Source of the DNA: Prevotella sp. HUN102
GTDB taxonomy: Bacteria; Bacteroidota; Bacteroidia; Bacteroidales; Bacteroidaceae
Reading direction: 5' to 3'
Length of the DNA: 64,000 bases
Assembly (NCBI RefSeq): GCF_000688375.1
Contig: NZ_JIAF01000004.1
Span: 1,922,001 to 1,986,000 of the forward strand
Shown: piece after piece, positions 9,010 through 17,139 of the stretch
How positions within the stretch are numbered: position 1 is the first letter of the stretch
How the letters are laid out: each line of letters starts with the position of its first letter
Notes under the pieces: model-generated
What the model was told of the DNA's origin: nothing
What the model saw: the letters and a program-made list of their open reading frames with translations, nothing else
Databases searched by the model: none
Program-made: the position numbers and the translations under genes

Positions 9010-10458
9010 ATGAAAACAATTTGTTTATATTTCGAGATACATCAAATCATTCATCTTCGCCGTTACCGTTTCTTCGACATCGGAACCGACCATTACTACT
9101 ACGACGATTTTGAAAACGAGCAGACCATTTCCGACATTGCCCGACGAAGCTATATGCCGGCATTGGATATGCTCCAGCAAATGATTCGCGAAAACGGCAA
9201 GTTCTTCAAGGTGGCATTCTCACTTTCGGGCGTAGGCATCGAAAGTCTGGAACAGTATGCACCTGAAGTAATCGAGAAACTTCAGGAACTCGCAGCCACA
9301 GACTGTGTGGAATTTCTTGCAGAACCCTATTCGCACGGCTTGTCGGCACTCGGAAACGAAGATTGCTTCAAGGAAGAAGTAAAGCGGTTGAGCCGGAAAA
9401 TAAAGGACATGTTCGGGCAAACTCCAAAGGTATTGCGCAATTCATCGCTGATTTACAGCGACAAAATCGGCTTTCTTGCCTCTCAGATGGGCTTCAAGGG
9501 TATGCTTACGGAAGGGGCAAAGCAGGTTTTGGGATGGAAAAGCCCACACTACGTCTATAATTGTGCAATGGCTCCATCGCTGAAACTCCTCCTGCGCGAT
9601 TACAACTTGAGCGACGACATATCATTGCGCTTCAATAATTCCGACTGGGAGGAATACCCACTGTTCGCAGATGCCTATATGAACAAGATTGCCGCCCTTC
9701 CCGACGAGGAACAGTTCGTGGGAATCTTTATGAATCTTTCGGCATTGGGCATAGAGCAACCCCTGTCGAGCAACATTCTCGAGTTCCTCAGAGCACTTCC
9801 CTACTGCGCAAAGGACAGAGGGATTACCTTCTCTACGCCGACGGAAGTATGTATGAAGATGAAGAGCGTCGGAGCACTGGAAGTTCCCGAGACAATCAGT
9901 TGGCTGGATGAAGAGCGCGACGCGAGCACTTGGCTCGGAAATGCGATGCAGCGCGAGGCTTTCAGCAAGTTGTACAGCGTGGCAGAAAGAGTGCGTATAG
10001 CCAATGATCCACGCATCAATCAGGACTGGGACTATCTTCAGGCAAGCAACAATTTTCGTGCAATGTCCACCAAGTCCTCATTGATAGGTATCAACCGCGG
10101 CATCTACGACAGTCCTTTCGACGCCTTTACCAATTATATGAATATCCTCGGCGATTTCATCAACCGTGTGAATAATCTCTATCCGGATGATATAGACAAT
10201 GAGGAACTCAACGGACTGCTGACCACCATCCGTAATCAGGGCGAGGAAATCTCGATGAAGGACAAGGAGGTAGCACGCTTACAGGCAAAGGTCGAGAAAC
10301 TCGAGGAAGAGGGCGACAAACTCCGCGAACAACTGGAAAAGAAACCCGTAAGGAAAACTGTCCCCCGAGCAAGGACAACTGCCGCAAAAGCCAAGACTAT
10401 GACTGCAAAAGCCAAAGCGGCAAAGCCTGCTTCGGATGCAAAGGATACGAAGGAATAG
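9010..10458 (+). CDS. Glycoside hydrolase family 57 alpha-amylase-type enzyme with basic tail
   Basis: The 482-residue product begins with the GH57 signature (CLYFEIHQIIHLRRYRFFD, residues 5-23). It has the conserved FLAEPYSHGLSALG segment near residue 100 and SSLIYSDKIGFLA near 150. The family contains retaining alpha-amylases, 4-alpha-glucanotransferases and branching enzymes. After the catalytic part, residues about 410-445 form a predicted heptad coiled coil (EEISMKDKEVARLQAKVEKL). The last 40 residues are a low-complexity Lys/Ala/Thr tail. This appendage may mediate oligomerisation or attachment, which is inference. It is the third gene of the glucan operon and no SD site is visible. Confidence 0.9.
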   Translation: MKTICLYFEIHQIIHLRRYRFFDIGTDHYYYDDFENEQTISDIARRSYMPALDMLQQMIRENGKFFKVAFSLSGVGIESLEQYAPEVIEKLQELAATDCVEFLAEPYSHGLSALGNEDCFKEEVKRLSRKIKDMFGQTPKVLRNSSLIYSDKIGFLASQMGFKGMLTEGAKQVLGWKSPHYVYNCAMAPSLKLLLRDYNLSDDISLRFNNSDWEEYPLFADAYMNKIAALPDEEQFVGIFMNLSALGIEQPLSSNILEFLRALPYCAKDRGITFSTPTEVCMKMKSVGALEVPETISWLDEERDASTWLGNAMQREAFSKLYSVAERVRIANDPRINQDWDYLQASNNFRAMSTKSSLIGINRGIYDSPFDAFTNYMNILGDFINRVNNLYPDDIDNEELNGLLTTIRNQGEEISMKDKEVARLQAKVEKLEEEGDKLREQLEKKPVRKTVPRARTTAAKAKTMTAKAKAAKPASDAKDTKE

Positions 10459-10483
10459 ACCTTGTCTTTTACATAATACGAAA

Positions 10484-10517
10484 GTGCCATTGCCGACTCC
10501 CGACAATGGCACTTCCG
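10484..10517 (+). terminator. Terminator-like stem-loop after the GH57 gene
   Basis: AAGTGCCATTG pairs with CAATGGCACTT around an 11-base loop, starting about 25 bases after the stop. The following T-tract is weak (CCGTTTAT). Confidence 0.65.
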
Positions 10518-10605
10518 TTTATAGACGGACGAACAGAGTTTTTCATCCAGTATTCATTCAAGCATATTTATTCATCAAAATGAATATCGCTTCATCATCT
10601 TGTAA

Positions 10606-10640
10606 ACGTGCGAAGATTGCATTCCATTCTTCACACATTT
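10606..10640. repeat. TGCGAAGA intergenic repeat, copy 3 (single unit)
   Basis: One unit, GTGCGAAGATTG...CATTCTTCACAC, with one changed base in the right arm. It sits between the GH57 gene and the IS element. The rest of 10518-10784 is AT-rich with no gene. Confidence 0.7.
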
Positions 10641-10784
10641 GGGACTCACTTTTTATACACCTAACTATCAGTTGTTTACAGTGTGTATAAAACTATTGCA
10701 TTGCATAATATTTATATATGTCAGAAAAAGAAATTTTATAAATAGTATTTCTCAATCAATACGCATAATAAAAGAATATAAAAT

Positions 10785-10789
10785 AGTTT
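10785..10789 (+). repeat. Target-site duplication, left copy
   Basis: AGTTT directly outside the left inverted repeat. It is repeated exactly at 11989-11993 outside the right one. Confidence 0.7.
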
Positions 10790-11988
10790 GAGACCTTTGC
10801 AAAACTACCTCTACTTCTCACAAATTCGCTTATTCTCACATCAATACTATAAATTGGAGTCTGTGTAAAGGGTAAAAGGGCTTATATTGCCCTCACAAAG
10901 TATATATTTCTCCCTTATTTGAGAGAATTTGACACAATTATCCCAGGACTTCGGTAAAGGTTATATGCTACTGCCTCCATGATGTGCTGTGCATGTGTCT
11001 TGTCCAATCCGACGTATCTTGCCACTCCTGCACGAAACCACCTGCGCATGGAGCCGAAAGTACGTTCCACCTTGTATCTGATCTTACTGATACAGGCATT
11101 GACACGTTGCTCCCTCCCTGTAATCTTCCTGCCTCTGCTCCCCTTGTGCATGATTCGGCTCTTGAGTCTCATCCGGACAAGGACGTCCCTGTTCTCCGAT
11201 GAGTCATAGCCTTTATCGGCATAAACAGGTGTTCCCTCCGGGAGATTGGCTTTTTGCAAGGGAGTTTCAAGATGCTTGATGTCGCTTGCGTTGGCAGCCG
11301 TTGTCTCCTCGGCCAGGACCATCCTGTTCCCGTCCGTCACGGTATGCCGCTTATAACCGAAGTGGAGTTTGCCCATCTTCCTAATCCACCGTGCCTCTCC
11401 GTCCACATTAGGCTTGACAACCTCCTTGAGCATCGCCTGTCCAGAACTGTCACCGTCCGCCGCTTCATTGCGGTCCTCCACCACTTCATACTCCTTACGG
11501 ACACGCTTAACGAGAACGCCCTGGGCGGAAAGTTGACTATTGATCTCGTTGAGCACCACGTCATAGAGGTCCGCCTCCACCAACGTGTTGCGAAAGCGGC
11601 ACACCGTGGTACTGTCCGGAGCGGTGTCTTCCAGGCCCAGGCCGACGAAGCGGCTGAAGGAGAGACGGTCGTTCACCTGTTCCTCGACCTCACCGTCACT
11701 AAGGCCATACCATGTGCGAAGAAGCTCTATCTTGAGCAGAATCAGGCTGTCATAGCTTGGACGACCGGTTGGTTTGTAACCTTTGGTATAAGCGATTTCT
11801 ATGATACCACGGATAGGGTTCCAATCGATTAGTTTATCGATTTGGGAAAGAAAGCCTGCTTGACTTTACGCTGACCGAGAACGACATCGGCGAAACTGGG
11901 AGAAGAGGGATTTTGTTTCATACGATAAAAGTACAAAAAATAAAGGAGATGAACAAGGGTTGGGAGGGAATAGTTTTGCAGAGGTCTC
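10790..11988. mobile_element. IS5-family insertion sequence, 1,199 bp
   Basis: The ends are inverted repeats: GAGACCTTTGCAAAACTA at 10790-10807, and at 11971-11988 the complement GAGACCTCTGCAAAACTA, one mismatch in 18. The element is flanked by AGTTT on both sides, as expected for a recent insertion. Most of its length is one transposase gene on the minus strand. The GAGACCTTTGCA terminus resembles Bacteroidales IS5-type elements such as IS1126 (from memory). It lies between two genes and breaks neither. Confidence 0.92.
10915..11921 (-). pseudogene. IS5-family transposase with one frame break
   Basis: The ATG at 11921 opens MKQNPSSPSFADVVLGQRK and runs to a TAA after KSIN. The transposase body then continues in the -1 frame (QIDKLIDWNPIRGI, then SYDSLILLK) through to the stop at 10915. 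The body carries the DDE-type features of the IS4/IS5 group: TPDSTTVCRFR, PVYADKGYDS with a catalytic Asp, and the C-terminal R-x3-E-x6 segment (RYKVERTFGSMRRWFR). The switch must fall between codons KVKQAFFPK, near 11836-11870, most simply by loss of one base near CCCAAA. No classical X_XXY_YYZ slippery heptamer is present in that overlap. It is probably inactive unless the break is a sequencing error. Confidence 0.88.
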
Positions 11989-11993
11989 AGTTT
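11989..11993 (+). repeat. Target-site duplication, right copy
   Basis: AGTTT immediately after the right inverted repeat, matching 10785-10789. Confidence 0.7.
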
Positions 11994-12168
11994 TTTGTAA
12001 TTTATACAAGATTTGTTAATCTATTGCCTCCATTAGTTAATACGTGTTAGTATTGCGCTTATTTTCTATTGGAAATTTGTTTATTGAGAAATAATAGCAT
12101 AGCTTTGCGATGATTTCCAAAGGAAACAAAGAATGTGTCATTAACGAATAAATAAAATTACAATACGT

Positions 12169-12660
12169 ATGAATAAGGTGTTATTTGCAAGTTTGGCATT
12201 TTTTGCTCTTGCATTAAGTAGCTGCAACAGTGCAAATGGAAAGAAGAACATAAACGAACAACAGAAAAGTATTAACAATAAAGAAAGAAAGGACAAAAAA
12301 ATGAAGACAATAGAAATGAATGTTGCAATGTTTAAGGAAAAGGTAATGGATTATACCAATAATACAAGCGAATGGAAATTCAAGGGAGACAAGCCTGCCA
12401 TCATTGATTTCTACGCTACTTGGTGTGGTCCTTGCAAACAAACTGCTCCTATTCTCGAAGAGATTGCAAACGATTACGATGGGAAAATCGATGTATATAA
12501 AGTGGATGTTGATAAGAACGAGGAACTTGCCGCTATGTTCGGCATCCGTTCTATCCCTACCCTGCTCTTCATTCCAAAGGAAGGCGACCCGACAATCTCT
12601 GTTGGTGCAAAGATGAAGCCTGAATTGGAAGAGATGATCAAGCAATATCTATTGAAGTAA
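12169..12660 (+). CDS. Thioredoxin-like lipoprotein
   Basis: The 163-residue product starts with a lipoprotein signal peptide ending LALSSC (lipid-anchored Cys19), followed by a charged Asn/Lys linker to about residue 46. The thioredoxin domain has active site WCGPC (residues 85-89) and the cis-proline segment SIPT. It is therefore predicted to sit on the periplasmic face of a membrane and to reduce or oxidise disulfides in exported proteins. The alternative start at Met45 would give a cytoplasmic thioredoxin; that ATG follows an A-rich stretch, so a second internal start is possible. The gene lies 180 bp past the IS element. Confidence 0.9.
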   Translation: MNKVLFASLAFFALALSSCNSANGKKNINEQQKSINNKERKDKKMKTIEMNVAMFKEKVMDYTNNTSEWKFKGDKPAIIDFYATWCGPCKQTAPILEEIANDYDGKIDVYKVDVDKNEELAAMFGIRSIPTLLFIPKEGDPTISVGAKMKPELEEMIKQYLLK

Positions 12661-12668
12661 CAACGCTT

Positions 12669-12696
12669 TGCCTATCCCGGAAAGTCGGGTTAGGCA
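12669..12696 (+). other. Stem-loop between the thioredoxin and MarR genes
   Basis: GCCTATCCCG and CGGGTTAGGC form a 10-bp stem with one mismatch, 9 bases after the thioredoxin stop and about 23 bases before the MarR start. No T-tract follows. It could attenuate or stabilise the two-gene transcript. Confidence 0.4.
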
Positions 12697-12718
12697 GGGA
12701 TTGAAAAAACAAGCGTTA

Positions 12719-13081
12719 ATGAATAATCTGTGTATCAATAGAATCAGAAACATATACAGAGCTATCGGAGCCTTTGAAATAAAATTGGAAAAGAACTTCC
12801 AACTCAACATAAATGAGGCTATGCTGCTAAGTATTCTTCTGGAACACGATAATTTGCTGTCGGGAGAGTTGGCTGATGAACTGGGCATTTCGCGCTCCAA
12901 TGCTTCAAAAGTGATTGCATCGCTGGAAAAGAAGAAATTGATCAGTCGCGAAACTTGCAAGAAAGACACTCGCTGCCAACGTTTCAGTATAACAGAAGAT
13001 GGGAGGGAACGAATGTCGCACATCAACTGTGAAAGCTTTGCAGTGCCCGATAATCTCCAAGAACTTGTGAAGATAAGCTAA
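12719..13081 (+). CDS. MarR-family winged-helix regulator
   Basis: About 120 residues from the ATG at 12719 (MNNLCINRIRNIYRA). An upstream in-frame ATG would fall inside the stem-loop and is less likely. The centre shows the MarR winged helix: AMLLSILLEHDNLLSGELADELGISRSNASKVIASLEKKKLISR, with the recognition helix in ISRSNASKVI, and a wing containing the DTRCQRFSITEDG segment. MarR proteins bind as dimers near promoters and respond to small molecules or oxidants. Placement 58 bases after a thioredoxin gene suggests a redox-linked role, which is inference. Confidence 0.85.
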   Translation: MNNLCINRIRNIYRAIGAFEIKLEKNFQLNINEAMLLSILLEHDNLLSGELADELGISRSNASKVIASLEKKKLISRETCKKDTRCQRFSITEDGRERMSHINCESFAVPDNLQELVKIS

Positions 13082-13090
13082 TCTGCCAAT

Positions 13091-13128
13091 AAACTCGTTT
13101 GTATCATTTCATAATACAAGCGAGTTTA
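13091..13128 (+). terminator. Rho-independent terminator after the MarR gene
   Basis: A 14-bp stem (AAACTCGTTTGTAT with ATACAAGCGAGTTT, one G-U pair) and a 9-base loop, 9 bases past the stop. Confidence 0.8.
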
Positions 13129-13333
13129 TTTAGTTTCCTCCCAAAAGAAGATTTCATTGTCATTTAATATAGCAATCCCCTTGACTTACTCTACTTTTTC
13201 TGCCTCATCAGAACATTACATAGCTTAATGAATTAAACAACAAAAGTTTACAAAAAAAACAGTATGTGCAACTATTTTATCATAATAATTTCTACAAATT
13301 AATTCAACAAACAAGTATTAAATTACCTTTCTA

Positions 13334-13897
13334 TTAAATTGGAACGCAGCACCATTTTGTTACCTTCAACATCATACTGATACCGGGGATCTCTTTGAGG
13401 AGATAATACTTCTTGCTCGAACGAACCAGTCTGCCCGTCATTCCCTTCAATGGACCGAACTTCACATACACAGGATCGCCCGCTTTCATACTGGCTTCTT
13501 CAGGAGAAATAAACTTCTTAATCGTGATATCAGGATTGCACATCAACCTGAATTCATACATCTGATTATGTGGAATAAGATAAAAGTCTCTGGTTTCGCT
13601 GCTTGTCATTATCACGCTCATCTTTAAATTAGAGTCATAGACAATGGATCTGAACGCAGAGTCTTCAACCGTTTTCTTCACAAAGATAAGGTTTCGCACA
13701 ACTGGTTTCAGTCTTCGGCGCACCTTACCATTCTTATCTTTCTCATCAAAATAATTCATTGGAATAAAACTCTCCAAATCTTTTTCTTCAAAATATCTGG
13801 CTGCTTCTTCCTGGCGAGCTGCATATAGCCGGATGGCATACCAAGAATTGCCATCGTCAATTATCTCATCCACGTACTTATCTTGAGTTTTTTCCAT
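13334..13897 (-). CDS. UpxY/LoaP-type NusG paralogue (transcription antiterminator)
   Basis: The 187-residue product has an N-terminal NGN domain starting SWYAIRLYAARQEEAARYFE (about residues 18-37). The C-terminal half has a KOW-like segment AGDPVYVKFGPLKGMTGRLVR near residues 138-160. These specialised NusG relatives ride RNA polymerase and suppress premature termination. In Bacteroidetes they usually lead capsule or polysaccharide operons. Here the gene is an orphan: it follows trpG on the same strand after 89 bases, and downstream there is only an AT-rich gap and a convergent gene. TACTTTTG lies 9 bases before the ATG, implying an almost leaderless mRNA. Confidence 0.83.
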   Translation of the reverse strand: MEKTQDKYVDEIIDDGNSWYAIRLYAARQEEAARYFEEKDLESFIPMNYFDEKDKNGKVRRRLKPVVRNLIFVKKTVEDSAFRSIVYDSNLKMSVIMTSSETRDFYLIPHNQMYEFRLMCNPDITIKKFISPEEASMKAGDPVYVKFGPLKGMTGRLVRSSKKYYLLKEIPGISMMLKVTKWCCVPI

Positions 13898-13905
13898 TGC
13901 AAATA

Positions 13906-13913
13906 CAAAAGTA
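13906..13913 (-). promoter_or_regulatory. -7 promoter box of the UpxY-like gene
   Basis: TACTTTTG on the minus strand, ending 8 bases before the start codon. No TTG is seen at -33. Confidence 0.5.
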
Positions 13914-13986
13914 ATGATTTAAAATAAAATTGCGAAAGATTAATTTATGAAAATCATCATATTCTGCAAAATCGACAAATAAGGTT

Positions 13987-14559
13987 TTAAAGCAACAGCC
14001 AATTACGAATCATCTGCTTCCCTTCCGGTGTCAGTATACTTTCGGGATGAAACTGAATGCCGTGAATATCATAAGAACGATGACGCAAAGCCATAATCAA
14101 ACCTTCATTGCTTTCAGCCGTAATTTCCAATTCTGACGGAAAATCATCTTTTGAAATTACCCAACTATGGTATCGACCGACTGTGAATTTATTCTTTATC
14201 CTCTTGAATATCGGATCATCGGCTATCAGGCGTGCTTCGGTAGTTACACCGTGAAAGACATCGGACAGATTTTCAAGCTTGCAACCAAATACTTCGCCGA
14301 TGGCCTGATGCCCGAGACAGACACCGAGAATTGGCTTCTTCCCTGCATAGGTCTTGATTGCATCTAACAGCAATCCTGCTTCTGAAGGTATGCCGGGGCC
14401 AGGGCTCAGAATAATCTTATCGAAAGTTTCGAGCTGCGAAAGTTCAAAATCGTCGTTACGACACACCGTAACCTCGGCACCGAGTTCGCGTACAAGCTGA
14501 GCCAGATTATAGGTAAACGAATCATAATTATCTATTATAACGCAATTGACTTTCATCAT
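13987..14559 (-). CDS. trpG: Anthranilate/aminodeoxychorismate synthase glutamine amidotransferase subunit
   Basis: The 190-residue product is a class I glutamine amidotransferase. It has the N-terminal DNYDSFTYNLAQ motif, the oxyanion motif SPGPGIPSEAG, the nucleophile motif GVCLGHQAIGE (Cys near residue 81) and catalytic His/Glu in GIQFHPESILTPEG. It supplies ammonia from glutamine to the chorismate-using subunit TrpE or PabB, in the tryptophan or folate pathway. It is third after trpC and trpF. No TrpE or PabB is present nearby, so an amphibolic TrpG/PabA role is possible. Confidence 0.92.
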   Translation of the reverse strand: MMKVNCVIIDNYDSFTYNLAQLVRELGAEVTVCRNDDFELSQLETFDKIILSPGPGIPSEAGLLLDAIKTYAGKKPILGVCLGHQAIGEVFGCKLENLSDVFHGVTTEARLIADDPIFKRIKNKFTVGRYHSWVISKDDFPSELEITAESNEGLIMALRHRSYDIHGIQFHPESILTPEGKQMIRNWLLL

Positions 14560-14607
14560 TCTCTTCTCTCTTTATTTTTCCTCCATTCCCTTCCTTTGCC
14601 TCTGATT

Positions 14608-15309
14608 CTATTCCTTTATCTGCTTTATAAACGTTTCCAACTTACTTACATCCTTCATTGCAGGCTTGATTTCAAAGCGACTGTTCAGGTCGATTCCTAT
14701 AAACTGTGGATGCTTGAATGCCTTTATATTCTCCACATCTTCAGGAGCAATTCCACCTCCCAAGAGGAACGAAACATTGCCTTCGTAAGCATCAAGCACA
14801 GTCCAGTCAAATTGTATTCCATCTCCTTCGGCAGCATCATCCTTTGTATCGAAAAGGAAATAGTCCACAACGTTTTCATATTCCCTATATTTCAAGACAT
14901 CTTCTCGCGAGGCAACCTGCAACACTTTCATAATCTTAATGCCCGGACAGATATCAGGATCGAGCGTGCAACGGAGATTATCTATCATCACGGCACTCTC
15001 TGTTCCCTGAAGCTGCACTATATCCAACTTATAATTCACTACTCGGGTTACGATGTTCTGTGGCATATCATCCACAAACACACCACATAGTTTGATTCGT
15101 TTCTCTTCTGCCAGCACCAACTTTGAATCCTTGCGACCACGAGCTGCTTCCTGACTTCCGAAATCTGGAATAATGCCGGCGCGCGATGAGATTTGCTGAA
15201 CAAAACGAGGACTATCCCGGTAGAACACAAAGCCCATCCAATCGATTCCCAATTGTGCTACGTCGTGAATATTCTCGGCATCACGCAGACCACATACTTT
15301 TATTATCAT
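14608..15309 (-). CDS. trpF: Phosphoribosylanthranilate isomerase
   Basis: The 233-residue product is a TIM-barrel PRAI. It starts MIIKVCGLRDAENI, with catalytic Cys6 or Cys-equivalent in KVCG. It has LGIDWMGFVFYRDSPRFV (25-41), VQLQGTES, DYFLFDT (catalytic Asp), and a C-terminal phosphate-binding FLLGGGIAPEDVENI followed by GIDLNSRFE. It converts N-(5-phosphoribosyl)anthranilate to the carboxyphenylamino-deoxyribulose phosphate. It is about 25 residues longer than many TrpF proteins because of a charged insert at about residues 48-65 (SQEAARGRKDSKLVLAEEKR). It lies 30 bases after trpC. Confidence 0.94.
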   Translation of the reverse strand: MIIKVCGLRDAENIHDVAQLGIDWMGFVFYRDSPRFVQQISSRAGIIPDFGSQEAARGRKDSKLVLAEEKRIKLCGVFVDDMPQNIVTRVVNYKLDIVQLQGTESAVMIDNLRCTLDPDICPGIKIMKVLQVASREDVLKYREYENVVDYFLFDTKDDAAEGDGIQFDWTVLDAYEGNVSFLLGGGIAPEDVENIKAFKHPQFIGIDLNSRFEIKPAMKDVSKLETFIKQIKE

Positions 15310-15339
15310 AGGTTTATTTATGTTTTCTGAAAGATTTTT

Positions 15340-16140
15340 CTAATTGTTGATATTTTCAATGAACCGTTTCAATGCTTCGCCCGGGTTTTCTTCCTTCATA
15401 AAGTATGCGCCTATGAGGAATCCTTTGTACCCAATTTCCCGTAAATCTCTGACAACTTCAGAATGACTGATACCTCCTGCACTGACTTTCACAGCATCCT
15501 CTGGCAGCATTTCTGCCATCTTGAACGACTTTTCCATATCAGTTGCAAACGAACCGAGGATTCTGTTGTTGATTCCGTACATATCCGGCTCACATTCAAT
15601 GTATTCTAAATCTTCAATACTGTGCATTTCCAAGAGCACTTCCATCTTCAGATGATGCGCCAGAGATATCAACGAATGGCATTGTTCCTTTGTAAGAATG
15701 GCTGCCATCAGAAGAATTGCCGACGCTCCGGCATGCTTTGCCTGAAACAATTGGTATTCATCTATCACAAAGTTATTATATAATATAGGTAGACTCACAC
15801 CTGTTGCGCGTGCTTCCTGTATAAATTCATCGTAACCACCGAAATACGCATTGTCGGTGTGAATGCTCAATGCGGCGGCACCGTTCCTTTCGTAGCTCAA
15901 TGGTATTTCTCTTGCTTTGCCATCTTGTTTTATCCATCCCTTTGAAGGACTTTTGCGCTTAAACTCTGCAATGACACCCGTGGAAGAATAGAGCAATGCC
16001 TGCTTCATAGAAGGAATTTCCCTGTTCATTGCTCCTTCATATTCTATGATGCCAAACAGTTGTTTCATCGGAATGAACTGCCGCCATTGCTCAAGTTCGC
16101 ATCGCTTGTTGGCTACTATTTCCTCTAAAATATCTTTCAT
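15340..16140 (-). CDS. trpC: Indole-3-glycerol phosphate synthase
   Basis: The 266-residue product is a full TrpC. It starts MKDILEEIVANKRCELEQW and has IAEFKRKSPSKGWI (catalytic Lys), LSIHTDNAYFGGYDEF, LYNNFVIDEYQ, the MYGINNRILGSF segment and SAGGISHSEVV near the C-terminus. It performs the penultimate ring-closing step of tryptophan synthesis before TrpAB. The start is fixed by conservation, yet a TAACTTTG box ends only 3 bases upstream, so the message would be leaderless or nearly so. It appears to be the first gene of a trpC-trpF-trpG unit. trpE, trpD, trpB and trpA are not in the window. Confidence 0.95.
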   Translation of the reverse strand: MKDILEEIVANKRCELEQWRQFIPMKQLFGIIEYEGAMNREIPSMKQALLYSSTGVIAEFKRKSPSKGWIKQDGKAREIPLSYERNGAAALSIHTDNAYFGGYDEFIQEARATGVSLPILYNNFVIDEYQLFQAKHAGASAILLMAAILTKEQCHSLISLAHHLKMEVLLEMHSIEDLEYIECEPDMYGINNRILGSFATDMEKSFKMAEMLPEDAVKVSAGGISHSEVVRDLREIGYKGFLIGAYFMKEENPGEALKRFIENINN

Positions 16141-16143
16141 ATC

Positions 16144-16151
16144 GCAAAGTT
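16144..16151 (-). promoter_or_regulatory. -7 promoter box abutting trpC
   Basis: TAACTTTG on the minus strand, 3 bases from the ATG at 16140. No TTG was found 19-21 bases upstream. Confidence 0.45.
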
Positions 16152-16292
16152 AATGAAAAAGAAATATTATTCCTTATAATTCTACATTTAATTCTATCAA
16201 GAGGCTTTAAATTTTGGATTACCTTACCATTTCCCATCACATCTTTACTCCAATTCCACAAGTATAAAATTGAGAAGTTGTAAGAACTTAAA

Positions 16293-16443
16293 CCCAAATC
16301 GGTCATTAGAAAAATCCGCTTTCTTTTTGCAACGGAACCAATAACATGTGCACGCCATAGTTAGTAGCGACACTGTGTTTTACACGATTCTGTTGGACTC
16401 TTATAACATTTTGCTATCAAAAATCTCTAATGAACGATTTGGG
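16293..16443. mobile_element. Candidate MITE, 151 bp, no coding capacity
   Basis: An 18-bp terminal inverted repeat: CCCAAATCGGTCATTAGA at 16293-16310 and TCTAATGAACGATTTGGG at 16426-16443, 17 of 18 matched. The interior has no open frame of note. Size and ends fit a miniature inverted-repeat transposable element whose parent transposase is not in the window. No clear target duplication was recognised. Confidence 0.6.
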
Positions 16444-16614
16444 ATAAATCTTTACTCAAACTCTTTTTGTCGAGCCTAAAAATGCTTTTACAAACTAATG
16501 GCGGCATAAGTTTTGCCTAAGATTTGCTGCTCTTTTATGTTTTCTTTAATTCTTCAGAAGAACAGTATTGTAAACTCTGTACAACAATAATCATTGCAGC
16601 AGTTAAAAACACGA

Positions 16615-16705
16615 TTTTCAAATGACCGAAGAATGGAAAACAATCTTCGCAAGAATGCAATGCAAATGTGCGAAGAATAGAATGCAATCTTCGCACATTT
16701 GAAAA
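16615..16705. repeat. TGCGAAGA intergenic inverted repeat, copy 4 (two units, framed)
   Basis: Units at 16624-16651 and 16668-16696. The whole locus is bounded by a perfect inverted pair, TTTTCAAATG (16615-16624) and CATTTGAAAA (16696-16705), so it can fold as one large stem carrying two hairpins. It lies in the divergent gap between trpC and tRNA-Ser. Confidence 0.8.
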
Positions 16706-17114
16706 TGGAGGAATATGTAAAGAAAAAACATAACCAGTATCGCTGTATGACGTGAGTTCGATGAGTTCAGAATAAAGCAAGCTGTGTGATCCAAAACAAT
16801 AAACCTCTTTCTATGCATTATAGGGAAAGAGAGACTTTAAAAATATGAATGGACTTATCAGGCAGTATATAATAAAGAAAGAGGACCTCATAAGAACACT
16901 TGGCAGAATAATATACTGGATGCAGATTAAACAAAACAACAAATCAGAAACAATGAATTTTAAAAGTCAAAACAGACAATTTACCTGAAATACAGATAGA
17001 CTCGCACTTTCTTATGGAATTTGTCCACAGCTATTTCAAAGTTAAAGAATTGTAAACATTATTTATTTTTAGATATTTTCTGCCATTTTATGCGATTAAT
17101 CCGTAGAAAATAGA

Positions 17115-17122
17115 TAATTTTG
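17115..17122 (+). promoter_or_regulatory. -7 box of tRNA-Ser and possibly the exbB operon
   Basis: TAATTTTG, 17 bases before the tRNA 5' end. The -33 element is weak. Confidence 0.5.
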
Positions 17123-17139
17123 CAGCACCAATTGCATAA

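Noticed and set aside
11836..11870. Programmed -1 frameshift in the IS5 transposase
   Set aside because: No X_XXY_YYZ heptamer in the right register occurs in the overlap; mutation or error is more likely.
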